This document shows, piece after piece, positions 34,733 to 46,516 of a stretch of 64,000 nt of DNA. Origin of the DNA: Diospyros lotus (taxonomy: Eukaryota; Streptophyta; Magnoliopsida; Ericales; Ebenaceae). The DNA lies in assembly GCF_014633365.1 (NCBI RefSeq), contig NC_068349.1:15762753-15826752 (forward strand), read 5' to 3'. The notes below the pieces were generated by a model. The model was given only the letters and a program-made list of their open reading frames with translations, did no database searches and was not told where the DNA came from. The stretch's first letter is position 1. Each line of letters opens with the position of its first letter. The translations under genes were made by a program, and so were the position numbers.

Positions 34733-35310
34733 TTGGAATCTTCAAAGTCTGACCTTTTTATTGTATTTCCTAGCAACTCTTTGTTTAGCTGTTGGCTCAC
34801 AAATGTGGGCCTGATCTCTGATCTACTAGATGGGGTCGATGTCAGCTCTTTGTTCCTCGTTGTTGATATTGTCTTGGAAATGTTGTCGCCTTGGACTAGG
34901 CTCCTCGACTTCCACGAGGATCATGGCTTCAGACCCATAGGTGATTCGAAAAGGTGTTTCCATGGTTGAAGTTTGTGGTATGGTATGACTACAGCACCAT
35001 AGGGAGTTCTTCTTGCCATGCATCCTTAGCGTGGTCGAGTTGTTTCTTCAGTCTGGCCAAGATGATTTTGTTAGCGGCTTCATCTTGGTCGTTGGTCTGC
35101 GAGTGCTTGACTGAGGTGAAGACCTAGTGAATGTCGAGCTCTTTGCAAAATTCCCAGAGTTTGATGTTCGTAAACTAAGTACTATTATCCGAAGTGAGTA
35201 CTTCGGGTAAGCTGTATCGGCAGACGATGTTTTTCCAAATGAATTTCCTAATCTTTTCGACATTGATCTTGGCTAAGGGCTCAGCTTTGATCCATTTAGT
35301 GAAATAGTCG
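34733..35310 (-). pseudogene. Integrase remnant of element B
   Basis: The C-terminal part reads TSTMETPFRITYGSEAMILV with VEEPSPRRQHFQDNINN, the same sequence type as the integrase of element A. Upstream the frame is broken, and the central Asp and Glu blocks can be followed only by alignment to element A (18151-18651). Not functional. Confidence 0.7.
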
Positions 35311-35864
35311 ACCGCCACCACTATGAACTTGAGTTATCCTAAGACGATCCGAAAAGGTCCGAGGATGTCGATTCCCCATTTGTGAAATGGCCAAGCACTG
35401 CTGAGGTTGTAGAGCTCTTCTGGTGAGGAATTATGTGAGCTTCCAAACCTCTGGCTTTTGTCACAACACTTCACATAGGCTAGGCAATCGTTTCTCTAGT
35501 TTCTCATTGTCGACTAGTAGTACCTGGCTCTCAACACCTTCGCTGCTAGGGATCGTCCTTCAAGGTGGCTTCCGCACACTCCTTCATGCACCTCAGTCAT
35601 AATGTACATGAACTAGTAGGTGTCAACACATTTGAGGAGTGGTATGGAAGAGCCTCGTCTGTACAGCTGATCCCCGAGCAAGGTAAAGAAGCAGGTAGAC
35701 ATTTTAAGTTTCTTAGCTTCCTCAGCGTCGACGGGAAACGTCTCATCTAGTATGAATCAAATGATAGGGGGCCTCCAGAATTTTGGTGTCGTATCCACGG
35801 CTTGAACATCAGCGAAGTCGATAATGGGTGAGTCTAAGGCTTCTTGTATAACAGACTGATTGTT

Positions 35865-36330
35865 TCCAACTTTTTGGTGCTAACCAACTTTGAGAGCAGG
35901 TCTGCCCATGAGTTTTGTTTCCTGGGAATATATTCAATTTCAAAGTATTCAAAAGATTTGGCTAGGGTTCTAACCTTGTTGAGGTATCTTCCGAGCTACA
36001 ACTCTTTTGTTTGGAATTCACCCTTGACTTGATTGGTCACTAATTGGGAATCGCTCCTAGCGACCACCCGGGTTGCTCCCATTTCTCTTGCTAGATTCAG
36101 CCCAGCTATAAGGGCCTCATATTCTGCTTGGTTGTTAGTTTCCTTCAAGTTGAAACGAAGGGACTGTTCGAGCATCAACCCATTGGGTCTCTCCAAGATA
36201 ATTTTGGCTTTGCTCCCCATGATGTTGGAAACTCCGTCGACAAATAGTATCCAGGGATTAGATTTTAGGCTCGGATTAGAAGAAGATAATTCAGTGCATA
36301 AATCGAACAATACCTAAGATTTGATGTGCT
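35865..36330 (-). pseudogene. Second RNase H domain of element B
   Basis: The frame 36310-35996 reads WILFVDGVSNIMGSKAKIIL, LRFNLKETNNQAEYEALIAG and GATRVVARSDSQLV, with the three expected acidic residues (D in FVDG, E in QAEYEA, D in RSDSQL). It runs on in another frame towards the IDYIPREQN-like end. This is the better preserved of the two RNase H domains in the window and lies between RT and integrase as in Tat elements. Confidence 0.8.
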
Positions 36331-36339
36331 TGCGGGGTT

Positions 36340-36990
36340 GGTACCATATACCAAATTCAAAGAGTTCGACTAATCATGTGATCATCCTTCCTAAGAGTTC
36401 TGACTTCTAAAGTACTTACCGGATTGGTTGATCGGTTTGGACCGTGATCTAGTGACTTTGGAAGTATGGCCTGAGCTTTCAATCTGCGATTACCAATGCT
36501 AATGCTAGCATTTTGATCTTCTGGTAACGCAGCACGGGTCCCTATAAAGTTCTGCTGACAAAATATACCGGCCATTGTGGCTTGTCTTCCTCTCTGGTCA
36601 ACACTACGCTGAGGGAACTATCAGTGATGAAGAGGTAGAGTGAGAGTTCTTTCCCAGGCTCTGGCCTTGCATGGATGGAGGGCGTTGCTAAGAGTCCCTT
36701 CCTGGAAAGCAGTTTCGCACTGTTCCATCCACTGGAATTATGTCGGCTTCTTTAGGCACTAGAAAAATGGCCTTTCCTAATCTGCTGATCTTGAAATAAA
36801 GTGGGATAAAGCTGTTATCTTGCCTGTTACTCGCTAGACCTCCTTCACATTGGTAGGGTTGTGCATCTCGAGGATGGCTTTGCATTGTCAAGGTTGGCCT
36901 CGATTCCCTGACTAGTTAGCATGAAATCGAGGAATATTTTGGCTTGAACTTCAAATGCGCACTTATCAAGATTAAGCCTCATGTTGAGCT
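36340..36990 (-). pseudogene. RT C-terminal remnant of element B
   Basis: Similar base by base to 19680-20180 of element A. The stretch that would hold the RT palm, about 600 bases in element A (roughly 20200-20800), is missing; the Del-like element begins here instead. Element B sequence resumes at about 41296. Confidence 0.6.
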
Positions 36991-38688
36991 TCCTTGAATC
37001 TTGCCCAAGTCACAGGTTGAGCTTGCCTCTGCCTTGGATCTTGCTCCACTTACCTGGGTATCCTCTGCAAGGCTTGTTGATCCAACTGCCACCATCGTCC
37101 AGCCTCTTCCTCTAGTATGAATGTGGCGTAGTTGAACTTCTCCTCGTCACTATACTACAAATGTTGGAGCAGCTTCTTAGTTTGCTCCATCCAGAACTCG
37201 GCCATGCTAGGGTAATCCTCTGCTCTTCCCCTTAGCACCAGGGGTCTTTGCCGGTGATACTGATCCAGAACATGAGAGGTATGCCTTGGCGGCTCACTCC
37301 TCGCTACATGTGCCAGCATGCCTTCCAAGATCCTTTCCATTCGGTCAAGTCTATTCTCACTAGAATATTATTGCTCCTCTTGTCGTCCATTGCTGGTGGC
37401 ATGATTTGCAAAACGACTGTGATGACTATTACTACTGTCACTCTCATCTTGTTCGTTGAGATCCGTGACTCTCTGAGTTTTCATCATCTGAAAAGAAAAA
37501 CACTTTCTTAATCAATTTCTAAACTCACTTAAAGGTAATCTCAATCTTGCTAACAGTTCTTTTTGGGTCCTGCAACTATCAGGGGTACCCTGTCCAAATC
37601 CCTAATCAAGAATAGTCAAAATTTCTAATCCCAACAACCTTTACGGGACTCCATATTAAATCCCATCCATTTCATTCTCTAAGTCAACATTTGAACTAAA
37701 CACACTTGACTTGTTCCCATGAGTCGTTTCCTTGGGATAACCTTACCTCAATCCTCACAACATCCATTTTGAGATCCCTATTCTCAAAATTGATATTCAA
37801 AATTCTTAAACTCTATTCTCAACAACACTTATCGAATCATCCTAAGTTCATCATTCCCTAGGATCCTCGATCATTCTCGGTAACTACCAGTTATCCCATT
37901 ACTCAGCGTAAGGATTTCAACTATTGACCTCAAATTAATAGTTTCTAAATTTCCAACGAAATCTACAATCCTCAAATAACCTTCGCTCTGATATCAATTG
38001 TAACACCCTGCTTTCTCAAGGCGTTGGATAACATAAGATTTCGGGGATATATTTTTTTCCAACAAAAACTCCACACATGAATCCTTCCCAGGCAATCACG
38101 TTACACCTTCTCAGTATATCAACTCAGGATCATTAATAAACTAAGACAGGTAATCATCTCAAATGCAGAACCTAGATCGAAACCTCAAATGGTATACAAC
38201 CGAAACCATCCTAGTCATAACTTTAAAGTCAAAACATCGTTTTACATGACGTCATCAAAACATACAACATAACTAAAAACGACATACTATAAGCTATCTA
38301 CTAATCACCGTCACTCATCGGCAATCCCTTTCCCTTTTGCACCGCTGCTTTCACCTGTAACGTTTGAATATTCCATGGACAAAGTCCAAATTAGATGATG
38401 AATCATTTAAATAGAGTTCAAAACACATTTTCATGAATATATGCAAGACATGAAACAAACCAACACAGCCCGACAAGCCCTAGCCCAAGAGAATCCCTCA
38501 CAGTGCTTAACCCTACCACGGAGAAAGAGCAATCTCTCTAAAGGCAACACCATCACGCCGACACATTGACACAACACAGTCCTAGCTTAAGAGGAGCAAA
38601 GTCAACACATCTCCCCGACACCTCAAGAACAATCATTACCACTCCCAGCCCATGAGGGTTACATCAACGCAAGAACCCAACTCACCAC

Positions 38689-39352
38689 TGTAACGACCCG
38701 ATCGAGCGATAGGAAGGACCGGAACAACTTACCCTGATGGGCCTACACGAACTTCCCAGGGGGGTCACCCATCCCTGGATTACCCTAGGTTAAGCACGCT
38801 TAACTTGGGAGTTCTTTGCCAACATTCAGCCCAAAAGGTATCCAGCTGGTGTTGTTTCCTTTCTTACACTATCCTCGATATATACTAACTTCTTTGGGCT
38901 CTCGGGATATTACATTCTCCCCCCCTTAAGCACATGACGTCCTCGTCATGTGACCTTACAACCAGTCCCAGATCTCTCCCCCCTTGCATGGCCGATGTGG
39001 GATTCGCCTAAGGTGCCTACACGCACCCCCCATAGAGGCCTACAACGCCCCCTAGGGACTCAGCCTCATCACTGAGGTTTGCCCCACCAACGCGCTCAGA
39101 GGCTCGGGGGTCGGCTCTGATACCAACTGAACGACCCGATTGAGCGATAGGAAGGACCGGAACAACTTACCCTGATGGGCCTACACGAACTTCCCAGGGG
39201 GGTCACCCATCCCTGGATTACCCTAGGTTAAGCACGCTTAACTTGGGAGTTCTTTGCCAACATTCAGCCCAAAAGATATCTAGCTGGTGTTGTTTCCTTT
39301 TTTACACTATCCTCGATATATACTAACTTCTTTGGGCTCTCGGGGTATTACA
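38689..39352 (-). mobile_element. Cassandra TRIM element with 5S rRNA-like LTRs
   Basis: This is a complete small element of 664 bp. LTRs are 38689-38914 (226 bp) and 39128-39352 (225 bp), the internal part is 213 bp, and the exact 5 bp duplication ACCAC lies at 38684-38688 and 39353-39357. On the minus strand each LTR starts TGTAATA(C/T)CCCGAGAGCCC and contains the 5S rRNA internal promoter region: AGTTAAGCGTGCTT (A-box) and GGGATGGGTGACC then CCTGGGAAG (C-box side). TTGGTATCAGAGCC follows the 5' LTR as a Met-tRNA primer site, and a polypurine tract AAGGGGGGGAGAA precedes the 3' LTR. This is the known layout of Cassandra. It lies inside the LTR of element C. Confidence 0.95.
38747..38816 (-). 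repeat. 5S rRNA-like segment in the 3' LTR of Cassandra
   Basis: The complement reads like the middle and end of plant 5S rRNA (GAACTCCCAAGTTAAGCGTG, later GATGGGTGACC and CTGGGAAGTTCGTG), with A- and C-box regions kept. It is shorter and more diverged than a true 5S gene. The pairing segment in the other LTR is at 39187-39253. Confidence 0.9.
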
Positions 39353-41455
39353 ACCACAATCACATCAGGGATTACGTTCCCACTCAAAAGCATTTAGGAA
39401 CAACTACTCATGTCCCATATGGGCACCCATCATCCTAGTGTAACTTCCCTGGCCATACAGCCCAGCATGGAACCCTAGGCAGCTATCCCGGCATGCATAC
39501 CAGTATAAGATACCCCTATATAATATTTCGACAACACTCTTGGACAATTACGGCTACATTATCCAGACAACATCTTAGGCTGATATCCCATATGAATAAC
39601 ACAAAACGCATGACAATACCACATATCACAACTCAATACATCATATAAACAACATTTTATGAACATCATTTATTGAATAAAATAAAATGCACATGTATAA
39701 AATGTTTTGGGACAAACCTCCTACATGATTACCATTCGCATGCTACAAAACCATTTTGCATGAAATCATAACACATTTAGGTAAAACAAATACTAAATTT
39801 TTAGGGTAGAACTACTCACAATAAATCAAGTTTTGGGGTGAACACTCACCTCGAATATATTCAAAATGCCTTAATTCTCGTGCATGACCTTGATTTGTAT
39901 TTCAAACCTCAAACACCCGTACTTACACTCAATCTCGAGCCACGACACTCCCTAAACATCATATTTATTTAAAGAACCATCAAAATCTATTTTTCTTTAA
40001 TTTTCCATAATTTCCTCTATTTTTCCCTTAGTTTTCACCTCATAATCCCAAAATAATTATCTCCTCAAACATTTTCTCAAATTTTTCACCATGATAATTC
40101 CTAAAATAATTTTAAAAAAATATTAAAATAAATTTCAAAAATTACCCTTGGCCCACACGCCAAGTGCATGTTTGCGCGTGAAATATGGCACGTGTAGCTC
40201 ACGCGCCAATCTTCTTCCTTGTTTCTGGCTACCGGCGACTGCTCCGATAGTCGATCTAATCACACCCCCTTGAAGCCCTTTCCTAGTCAATCCTAATGGC
40301 ACCACTAGTTGCCCAAAAGCTCACCGAAAAAGGCCTCAAATGGCCAATTACAAGCGCGACTCTGGCATCCGCCTTAAATTTTTTGGCATCGCTCGAACCA
40401 GCTTCAAACCACTACTAAAATCTCTCAAATCCTCTAAAAACGATGCCCACACACCAAGGAAAAAAATCCCTCTATCAACTTTCTCAGAAACACCCAAAAA
40501 CATGACTAATTTGTGTGCAAAAAATTCGAAACCCTCGGCCCTTATTTATAGCCAAAAATCGGCCACCCTTCGACCAATCACCGGCCAAGGCTTGGTCTCC
40601 AAGCATCCAGGCGCCATATACAACCTTCCCTAGCCCTCCCTCGATCGTCCCATCGCCAAAAAATGGCTCCACGTGCTTTGGCAGTGCGGCGGCCGATTTT
40701 TACAGTGTTCACACTGCACTGTGGTTAATTACACTTTAACCCCCTTATTTCTTCCAATCTCAATTTGCCCCTTTCCTTGAAGCCCCTGATCTTTCTAACA
40801 ATACCAATAAGGCCCACAAGTTTTATATATACTTTTCATTTCATCCTTGAAATTTTTGAAAAACTATCATTTTTGACCTCCCTCGGGCAAAATTAGTAAA
40901 TTACACTTTGGCCTAGTTGATTGATTTGACCCTAAGTCCTTTCATTTCAACCCGAAATCGCTCAAGGGTTGTTCTACATATAAAATATTGGTCCTCAACA
41001 CACTCCTTTGACTTTTCAGAAGTTTCCTATGTCGATTTGGTTTTTCAGCCTAATCCACAACTATACCGAAAATCATTCTCGAGCCAATTTCTTTTGACAC
41101 CTAAAATCATATCTCGAGTCACTCATCAATACTATTTCATTTCCCTTAAACATCTAGAGTCTGGGGCACTCCCTACGATCAATTCGATCACTCAAAACTG
41201 TGATAGTGTACCCTATAGCCCCACTCTTTCGAAAATTCCACTTATACCCATCGTAAAATCCCATTTATAACCTCAGGAATTTCTCGGGTATTAAAATGTG
41301 GGTGATCTATTCTGGACGAGGACCCAGGCTCAGTGAATGAAGCTCTTCTATGGGTTGGGGACAACTGTTTGAGAGTTCAATTCGTGGGTCTAGTTCAGTC
41401 ATATGTACATTGTGGTGTAAAGCTTGGTTGTTAATACATGTGGCTTGGTTGTCGC

Positions 41456-43459
41456 TGTCGGTGAAAGTAAAGCAAGATCGCTACGGGGCAAGCAGCGTAG
41501 TTCAAAAATTTTGAACCTTACCCCGATCCTGGCGATTGGATCAACGTCGAAATCAAATCATTCACAAACAAATAAATAAATCTAACCTTTAGATTATCGA
41601 GTCGTTCGTGGATTCGAGCCGTCCAAGCGTCCGGCCTCTAACTCGTGATACGCGGCACGCGTCCGTTGGCAAGGAGAGTGGAATAAGAGTGCTAGCTCCT
41701 TCTCCTTTGCGCGGCTTGTATATGGACGGTAAAAGAACACCCACATTTCAAATCGATGCCAAAAGAAACAGGGAAGAGTGAACGGCAATGCGTTTTTCAA
41801 CTCTTGAAAAACGACACCAAAAATCACCTCTATAATGGGCAATCTATAAAAGGATATTTATAATAAAATATCCTAGGGTTTCTAAAACACTAATGGATTG
41901 GGCTAGCCCATTAATTCTAATTTAATTAGAATCATAAGTGGGCTTATTCTAATACAACTAGAATATAATTAAATGGCTCAATCCTTTTATAGGTTAAATA
42001 AAATATTATGGCCCAAATCTAATTCAAGCCCAAATATATTTTATTTAATATTTGGCCCAAATCTAATTTGGTCCAAATATAATATTTAATATTTGGCCCA
42101 AATCTAATTTAGTCCAAATATAATATTTATTTTAATATTTGGCCCAAATCCAATTTAGTCTAAATATAATATTTAATTTAATATTTGGCCCAAATCTAAT
42201 TTAGTCCAAATATTAACTTAAGCCCAAAAATATTTTATTTCCTATTTGCCACTCCAACAAATAGAAAATCATTAAATTAGAAACTCCTTCCTAATTTAAT
42301 CAAATGCCATTTTTAGGAAACTCTTTCCATTATGACGACTCCTCGTCATATCGACGTCATTACGTCTATTTGTTCTTTTTTCGTGAGAACCTATGACGGC
42401 ACAACTTCTTGCCGAAGTGTCCCACTTAACCATACGTCCACTCTCCTGGTTTAAGCTAGGGACCGTGCCTATTGCGTATGACTCATTAGGCTTCCGAATA
42501 TGTTGGCAATGTGTCGGTACGAACACATAAGACAAGATTGTCCTCTAGCAAGGCGTCATGCCTACCCAATTATTCAGAAGGATTCATAATCCGCAAATAA
42601 CCTTTCACGAGCATGGTTACCGTGTAATACGATCCTCTCGTCAATGCATCTTATGTGATCTCAAGTATGGCGATGTGTTGCTTGATAATGATCACATGAG
42701 TTTTCTTCGGTCTTTCGGATATCTTCACTTAATAGAAAGTGAATCAATAACTCCTTATTGATCTCTTTCACCATGGCCATGGATTTAAAGTGAATATCCA
42801 CCGAATGCGCCTTAGATACATCATCCTCTATCAAGGGATAGACGAGTCCCATCTTGGCTATGCACCCATCTCCATAAGCCTCATGATATACCCAACGATC
42901 GCCCACGTGCAGCCTTTGTCTAGGCCCATCGAAACGATGTCAAAGCATATCGGTCTTCTTATGAGATGACCGTGACAACCTCAGGTCCAAGGATTAGTTA
43001 CACCCATCTCGTATGAGAATTCCATCAACATTTAACCAAAATGGATTCTCATGGCGAGTCATGTCCAGTGACACGTTTTCCAACATTGGTCACCTATGTA
43101 CTTGTCTAGGCATCCCCATGCCTATGGGTGTGAGACCCCCATTGCTATCACATAGCAAAAACATAGCACATACAAGTCTTACCGCAATTGTCAATGTCCA
43201 TTCTTGACATTGCTACGACTTGGGACGTTTAATGATGTCTATAAACTGTGATGCATCATCTCACATCTTTATAGATTATTCACAGTATACATCATATGGA
43301 CTTCTATCTAGTTTCATTCGGTTATTACAATAATAACAAGAAACTAATAGAATGACTTCTTGTGAATTTGAATAACTCCTTATTCAAATAATAACATGAT
43401 TACAATTGTCAGTGTACAACATGCCCAATCTGATTAGGTCTAGAGCACCTACACTAACA
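41456..43459 (-). mobile_element. Solo LTR inserted in the protease region of element B
   Basis: 2004 bp running from TGTCGGTGAAAG to CACTAACA on the plus strand (minus: TGTTAGTGTAGGTGC...CGACA). Flanks GTCGC (41451-41455) and GCCGG (43460-43464) fit a worn 5 bp duplication, and element B homology to element A is continuous if it is removed. No coding frame. The start on the minus strand resembles copia LTRs with TGTTAG ends. Confidence 0.65.
42008..42230. repeat. Tandem repeat inside the solo LTR
   Basis: Four to five units of about 41-46 bp, each with GGCCCAAATCTAATTTAGTC and AAATATAATATTTA blocks. Confidence 0.85.
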
Positions 43460-44202
43460 GCCGGAAGCTTAGTTTCCCTCGTCGTCTTTTCTAAGTACGA
43501 GGCCTCGAGCCTTGAGGCTATCATGGTAACACTGTCGGACTTCCTTCTAGTCAGCGTGAATGACTCTAACCTCGGTAGCTAACACTAGAAATTTCATACC
43601 CAAGTGGGGAGTTGATACAACTGCACCCAAGGCGTTAAGAGATGGGTGGCCAAGGAATACATTGTATGGTGTCTGACAATTAATGACCAAGTATTGGATA
43701 TTGATCGTCTTAACGAAAGGGATTGTTCTAAATGAAGTCAGCAAATTGATGTACACCTTTACACCTACCTATTCTTGGAAAAGCCAATTAGATTCCCGTG
43801 GAATGGCTTCAACCCTTCTTCCGGGATTCCCATCCTTCTTAGAGTCGATAGATATAGCAAGTCGATTGAGCTTCCTTAGTTGACGAGGACTTTCTTTACC
43901 AGGAAATTAGCGACGACGACCGAGACTACCATGGGGTCATCAAGGTTCTGATCAATCCCCTCGAAGTCCCTGTTAGTGAAGGAGATCATGGGGTGTCGAG
44001 ACATTCTTTTTTTCTTTCTCTCGACATTGTTTACTAACATTACCGCTCGGAGGTGTCGCTTTCTTTCTGAGCTTGAATCTCCTCTACCTGCGGTCCCCTT
44101 TGAGGGTTGCTGCTCCTTTGCCTGTCCAAATGGCCCTGCGAGGATTATCTTCAGTCTATTCTGTAAGTGTATTGGTGGAGGTGGCCTTCTCTGACTAGGC
44201 AT
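43460..44202 (-). pseudogene. Protease region of element B
   Basis: Frames read ISFTNRDFEGIDQNLDDPMV then NFLVKKVLVN, followed after a frame change by YLVINCQTPYNVFLGHPSLN and GAVVSTPHLGMKF. These are the same blocks as in element A. The continuation is at 41296-41455, beyond the inserted solo LTR. The catalytic DxGSS site is not intact in one frame. Confidence 0.7.
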
Positions 44203-44207
44203 TCAAT

Positions 44208-45028
44208 CTAGTCTTTCATGGCGGCACATTCCTCTGTTGTGTGCCCAAATATGCAGTGGTAATCACACTGCTTGCTGGAATTAGTGTTGTCGTGGAAAGG
44301 TTGTTGGTTTGAGGTGCCTGGGAGTGGGATTATCCTTGATTTGTAAACCTCTTGAAGAATTTGATCTCGTCTGGTTATGAGAAGAGTGTAGGTGTCATAG
44401 CATAATCGGGGTGGTACGAGGAGCCAAGCTGGCTCCCTTTGTCCCCTGTTGTGATCTTTATTTTCTTGTCTTCCATTAGAGTTTCTCTTGGGATTGCACT
44501 GTTGTTTAGTAAGGGCCCTTGGTTGGTGCATTAGTTGTGGCCAAGCTTACGACTGGATGTTTCCGTGCCTGGTGGCCGACGCTTTCTTTTTGTTTATGTA
44601 GCCTGCCGCTTGCACCCTAAGGTCCTTAGGGTCGGTGGGGGGCTTTCGGGCCAGTGAATTGACAAAGAGGCCTGATTTTAGCCTGGTCATGATAGCATGC
44701 AAGGAAACTGCCAGGTTGAGGTCCCTAATTTGGATGGCCTTTTGATTAAATTTGTTTAGGAACATTCGAAGTGGCTCATGCTCACCCTGCTTCAAGTTAA
44801 TGAGGCTAGGTAACGTCTTGCGGTGAGCCCGGCTTGTAGATAAATGGGTGAGGAAGCGGGTGGCTAACTTAGAAAAGTCATGGATGGAGTTTGGATCCAG
44901 GGAAAAGAACCACAACATGGCCAACTTCTTCAACGTGCTGGGAAAGAATCGGTACGTGATTGGATTTGTACCTCCACTTAGTAGCATCGCGACGTTAAAC
45001 ATGGTGAGGTGCTCCTGAGGGTCGGTAG
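44208..45028 (-). pseudogene. gag of element B
   Basis: The capsid part (45002-44547) reads MLWFFSLDPNSIHDFSKLAT, FLTHLSTSRAHRKTLPSLIN and EPLRMFLNKFNQKAIQIRDL, a typical plant retrotransposon gag. The next frame (44531-44208) ends CDYHCIFGHTTEEC, a zinc-knuckle-like cysteine/histidine block. Gag proteins form the particle that packages element RNA. Its N-terminal side is cut by a solo LTR at 45029. Confidence 0.8.
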
Positions 45029-46453
45029 TGATAGAAATGTAGTTCTAGAGCACACACCAAAAGATGGGTGAATTGGTTATTTTAAAATTAATGACTTTCA
45101 AAAAATTTAAACAATGTAAAATATTTTCTAGAGAAAGAATGAATTAAGAAGTAAGTGAGGAATGGATAACTACAAGAAGAGAAAAGAAATAATGTAAGCA
45201 CACAAGAACACAAAGATTTATAGTGGTTTGGCTTACCCAAACCTAGTCCACTACCTTAACTCCTCACTAAGGATTTTCGAAAACAAATCCACTAAAACAC
45301 CTACTTAAACTAAGTAGGTCCTCTAGTCCAAAAACTAGGAAGATACAACCTCCTATCAAATAGATAGGCCCTCAAGCTCTACAAGTTTGGAAACAAATGA
45401 ATCACAATAGAAAAGAGAATACTAAGAGTTTGACCTCTCAGTTACAAGTTCTCTCAATGAAAAATAAGGCTTGAAAGAATTAAGCAATAAATAAATTACA
45501 AGCCTTTACAATGAATAAGTGAGAGAAAGGAATGTAAGCTCAATAAATTGTTCTTGAACACTTGCTAGCTTGGTAGTTGAATCCATTACGAACTTTAAAT
45601 GAAGTCCCAACCACCTATATATACTTGATGGTGCTAGCTTCCAAAAATCTGACCATTTGAAGGAGTTGGAAAGCATTAAATGTGGCAAAAACTAGCAGTT
45701 ATTTGAAATCTACGAAAATGTTGATCAACTGATGCAAAGTATCTGTCGACAGATTAAAGAACTAATTTAAAAGGCATACAACCAATGAGAATAGTTAGTC
45801 GACGGATTAGTTATATATAGAAAAGATTAACACATGCATACATACTATCAAGCAACAGATAAAAAAAATCAGACTGCTGATACAAGTTATAGAGCAATCA
45901 TTTAAGAGATGCAAGCAATATGTCAGGCGACAGTTGAAGAAAAATGATAGGTGACTAACTTAGACAAGCACTCACTAATAGGCGACAGATTAGAACTGGA
46001 TAGTCGACCGATTTAAGTTAAAAATCTTATGAAATAGATGTATACCATACTGTTAGTCGACAAATGACAAGGAGTCTATCGACAGATATAAGCCATTTTC
46101 ATTCAGTTAGTCGCTTGATCACAAAGGATTAGTCAACCGATATAAAACATATTTTCCCATTAAGCGACACATCTGAATACTTTGAAGATTAACACTCTTA
46201 ACATCTTTAAAACTCTTTTTTGCCTTATCCCTCAAACAAATTCAAAACATTTTGAATAAGGTTTTCTTGTCATTATCTTAGCATATGTCCTCTAATTTCA
46301 TTTGATGATTTTCCTTTATTTTGAATATGAATCTTATCCAAAATTGATTTGAACTTTGAAATATAAGAATATACGTTTTACCACTAGAATAGTGAAAAGA
46401 TTAATTTTGGTTTTCATCATCAAAACTTTAAAACCAATATCATTATATCATTA
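45029..46453 (+). mobile_element. Solo LTR inserted in gag of element B
   Basis: 1425 bp from TGATAGAAATGTAG to ATATCATTA, with exact 5 bp flanks GGTAG at 45024-45028 and 46454-46458 (the match extends to GGTAGTG). Its start (TGATAGAAATGTAGTTCTAG, then GGGTGAATTGGTT) is like that of common plant copia LTRs. The last dinucleotide is TA, where CA is expected. It holds a scattered array of a TAGTCGACAGAT-like motif (45740-46175). Confidence 0.75.
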
Positions 46454-46516
46454 GGTAGTGCTGTCATACGACTCCAAGGTATTGGGAAGGCGAAAGCCAT
46501 TCGGCAGAGACATGAT

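Larger units (their letters stand above)
36991..41295 (-). mobile_element. Truncated Del-like Ty3/gypsy element C (5' LTR and gag start)
   Basis: The 5' LTR is 37999-41295 on the minus strand: the plus strand starts TGTAACACCCTGC and ends CTCGGGTATTA. Directly left, GCTCTGATATCA is the complement of a primer-binding site for initiator Met tRNA with one mismatch. Gag follows at 37450-36991 on the minus strand: DYPSMAEFWMEQTKKLLQHL, a stop, then EEKFNYATFILEEEAGRWW, the usual start of plant chromovirus gag. The remaining gag, all of pol and the 3' LTR are gone, together with part of the RT of element B, so one deletion probably removed both. Confidence 0.75.

Noticed and set aside
38747..39253. 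Two 5S rRNA gene-like blocks about 440 bases apart
   Set aside because: They lie inside a pair of 225 bp LTRs with primer site, polypurine tract and target duplication, so they belong to a Cassandra element and are too diverged to be 5S genes.
42008..42230. Possible AT-rich satellite or scaffold-attachment region
   Set aside because: Only four to five units within a solo LTR; nothing supports a separate function.
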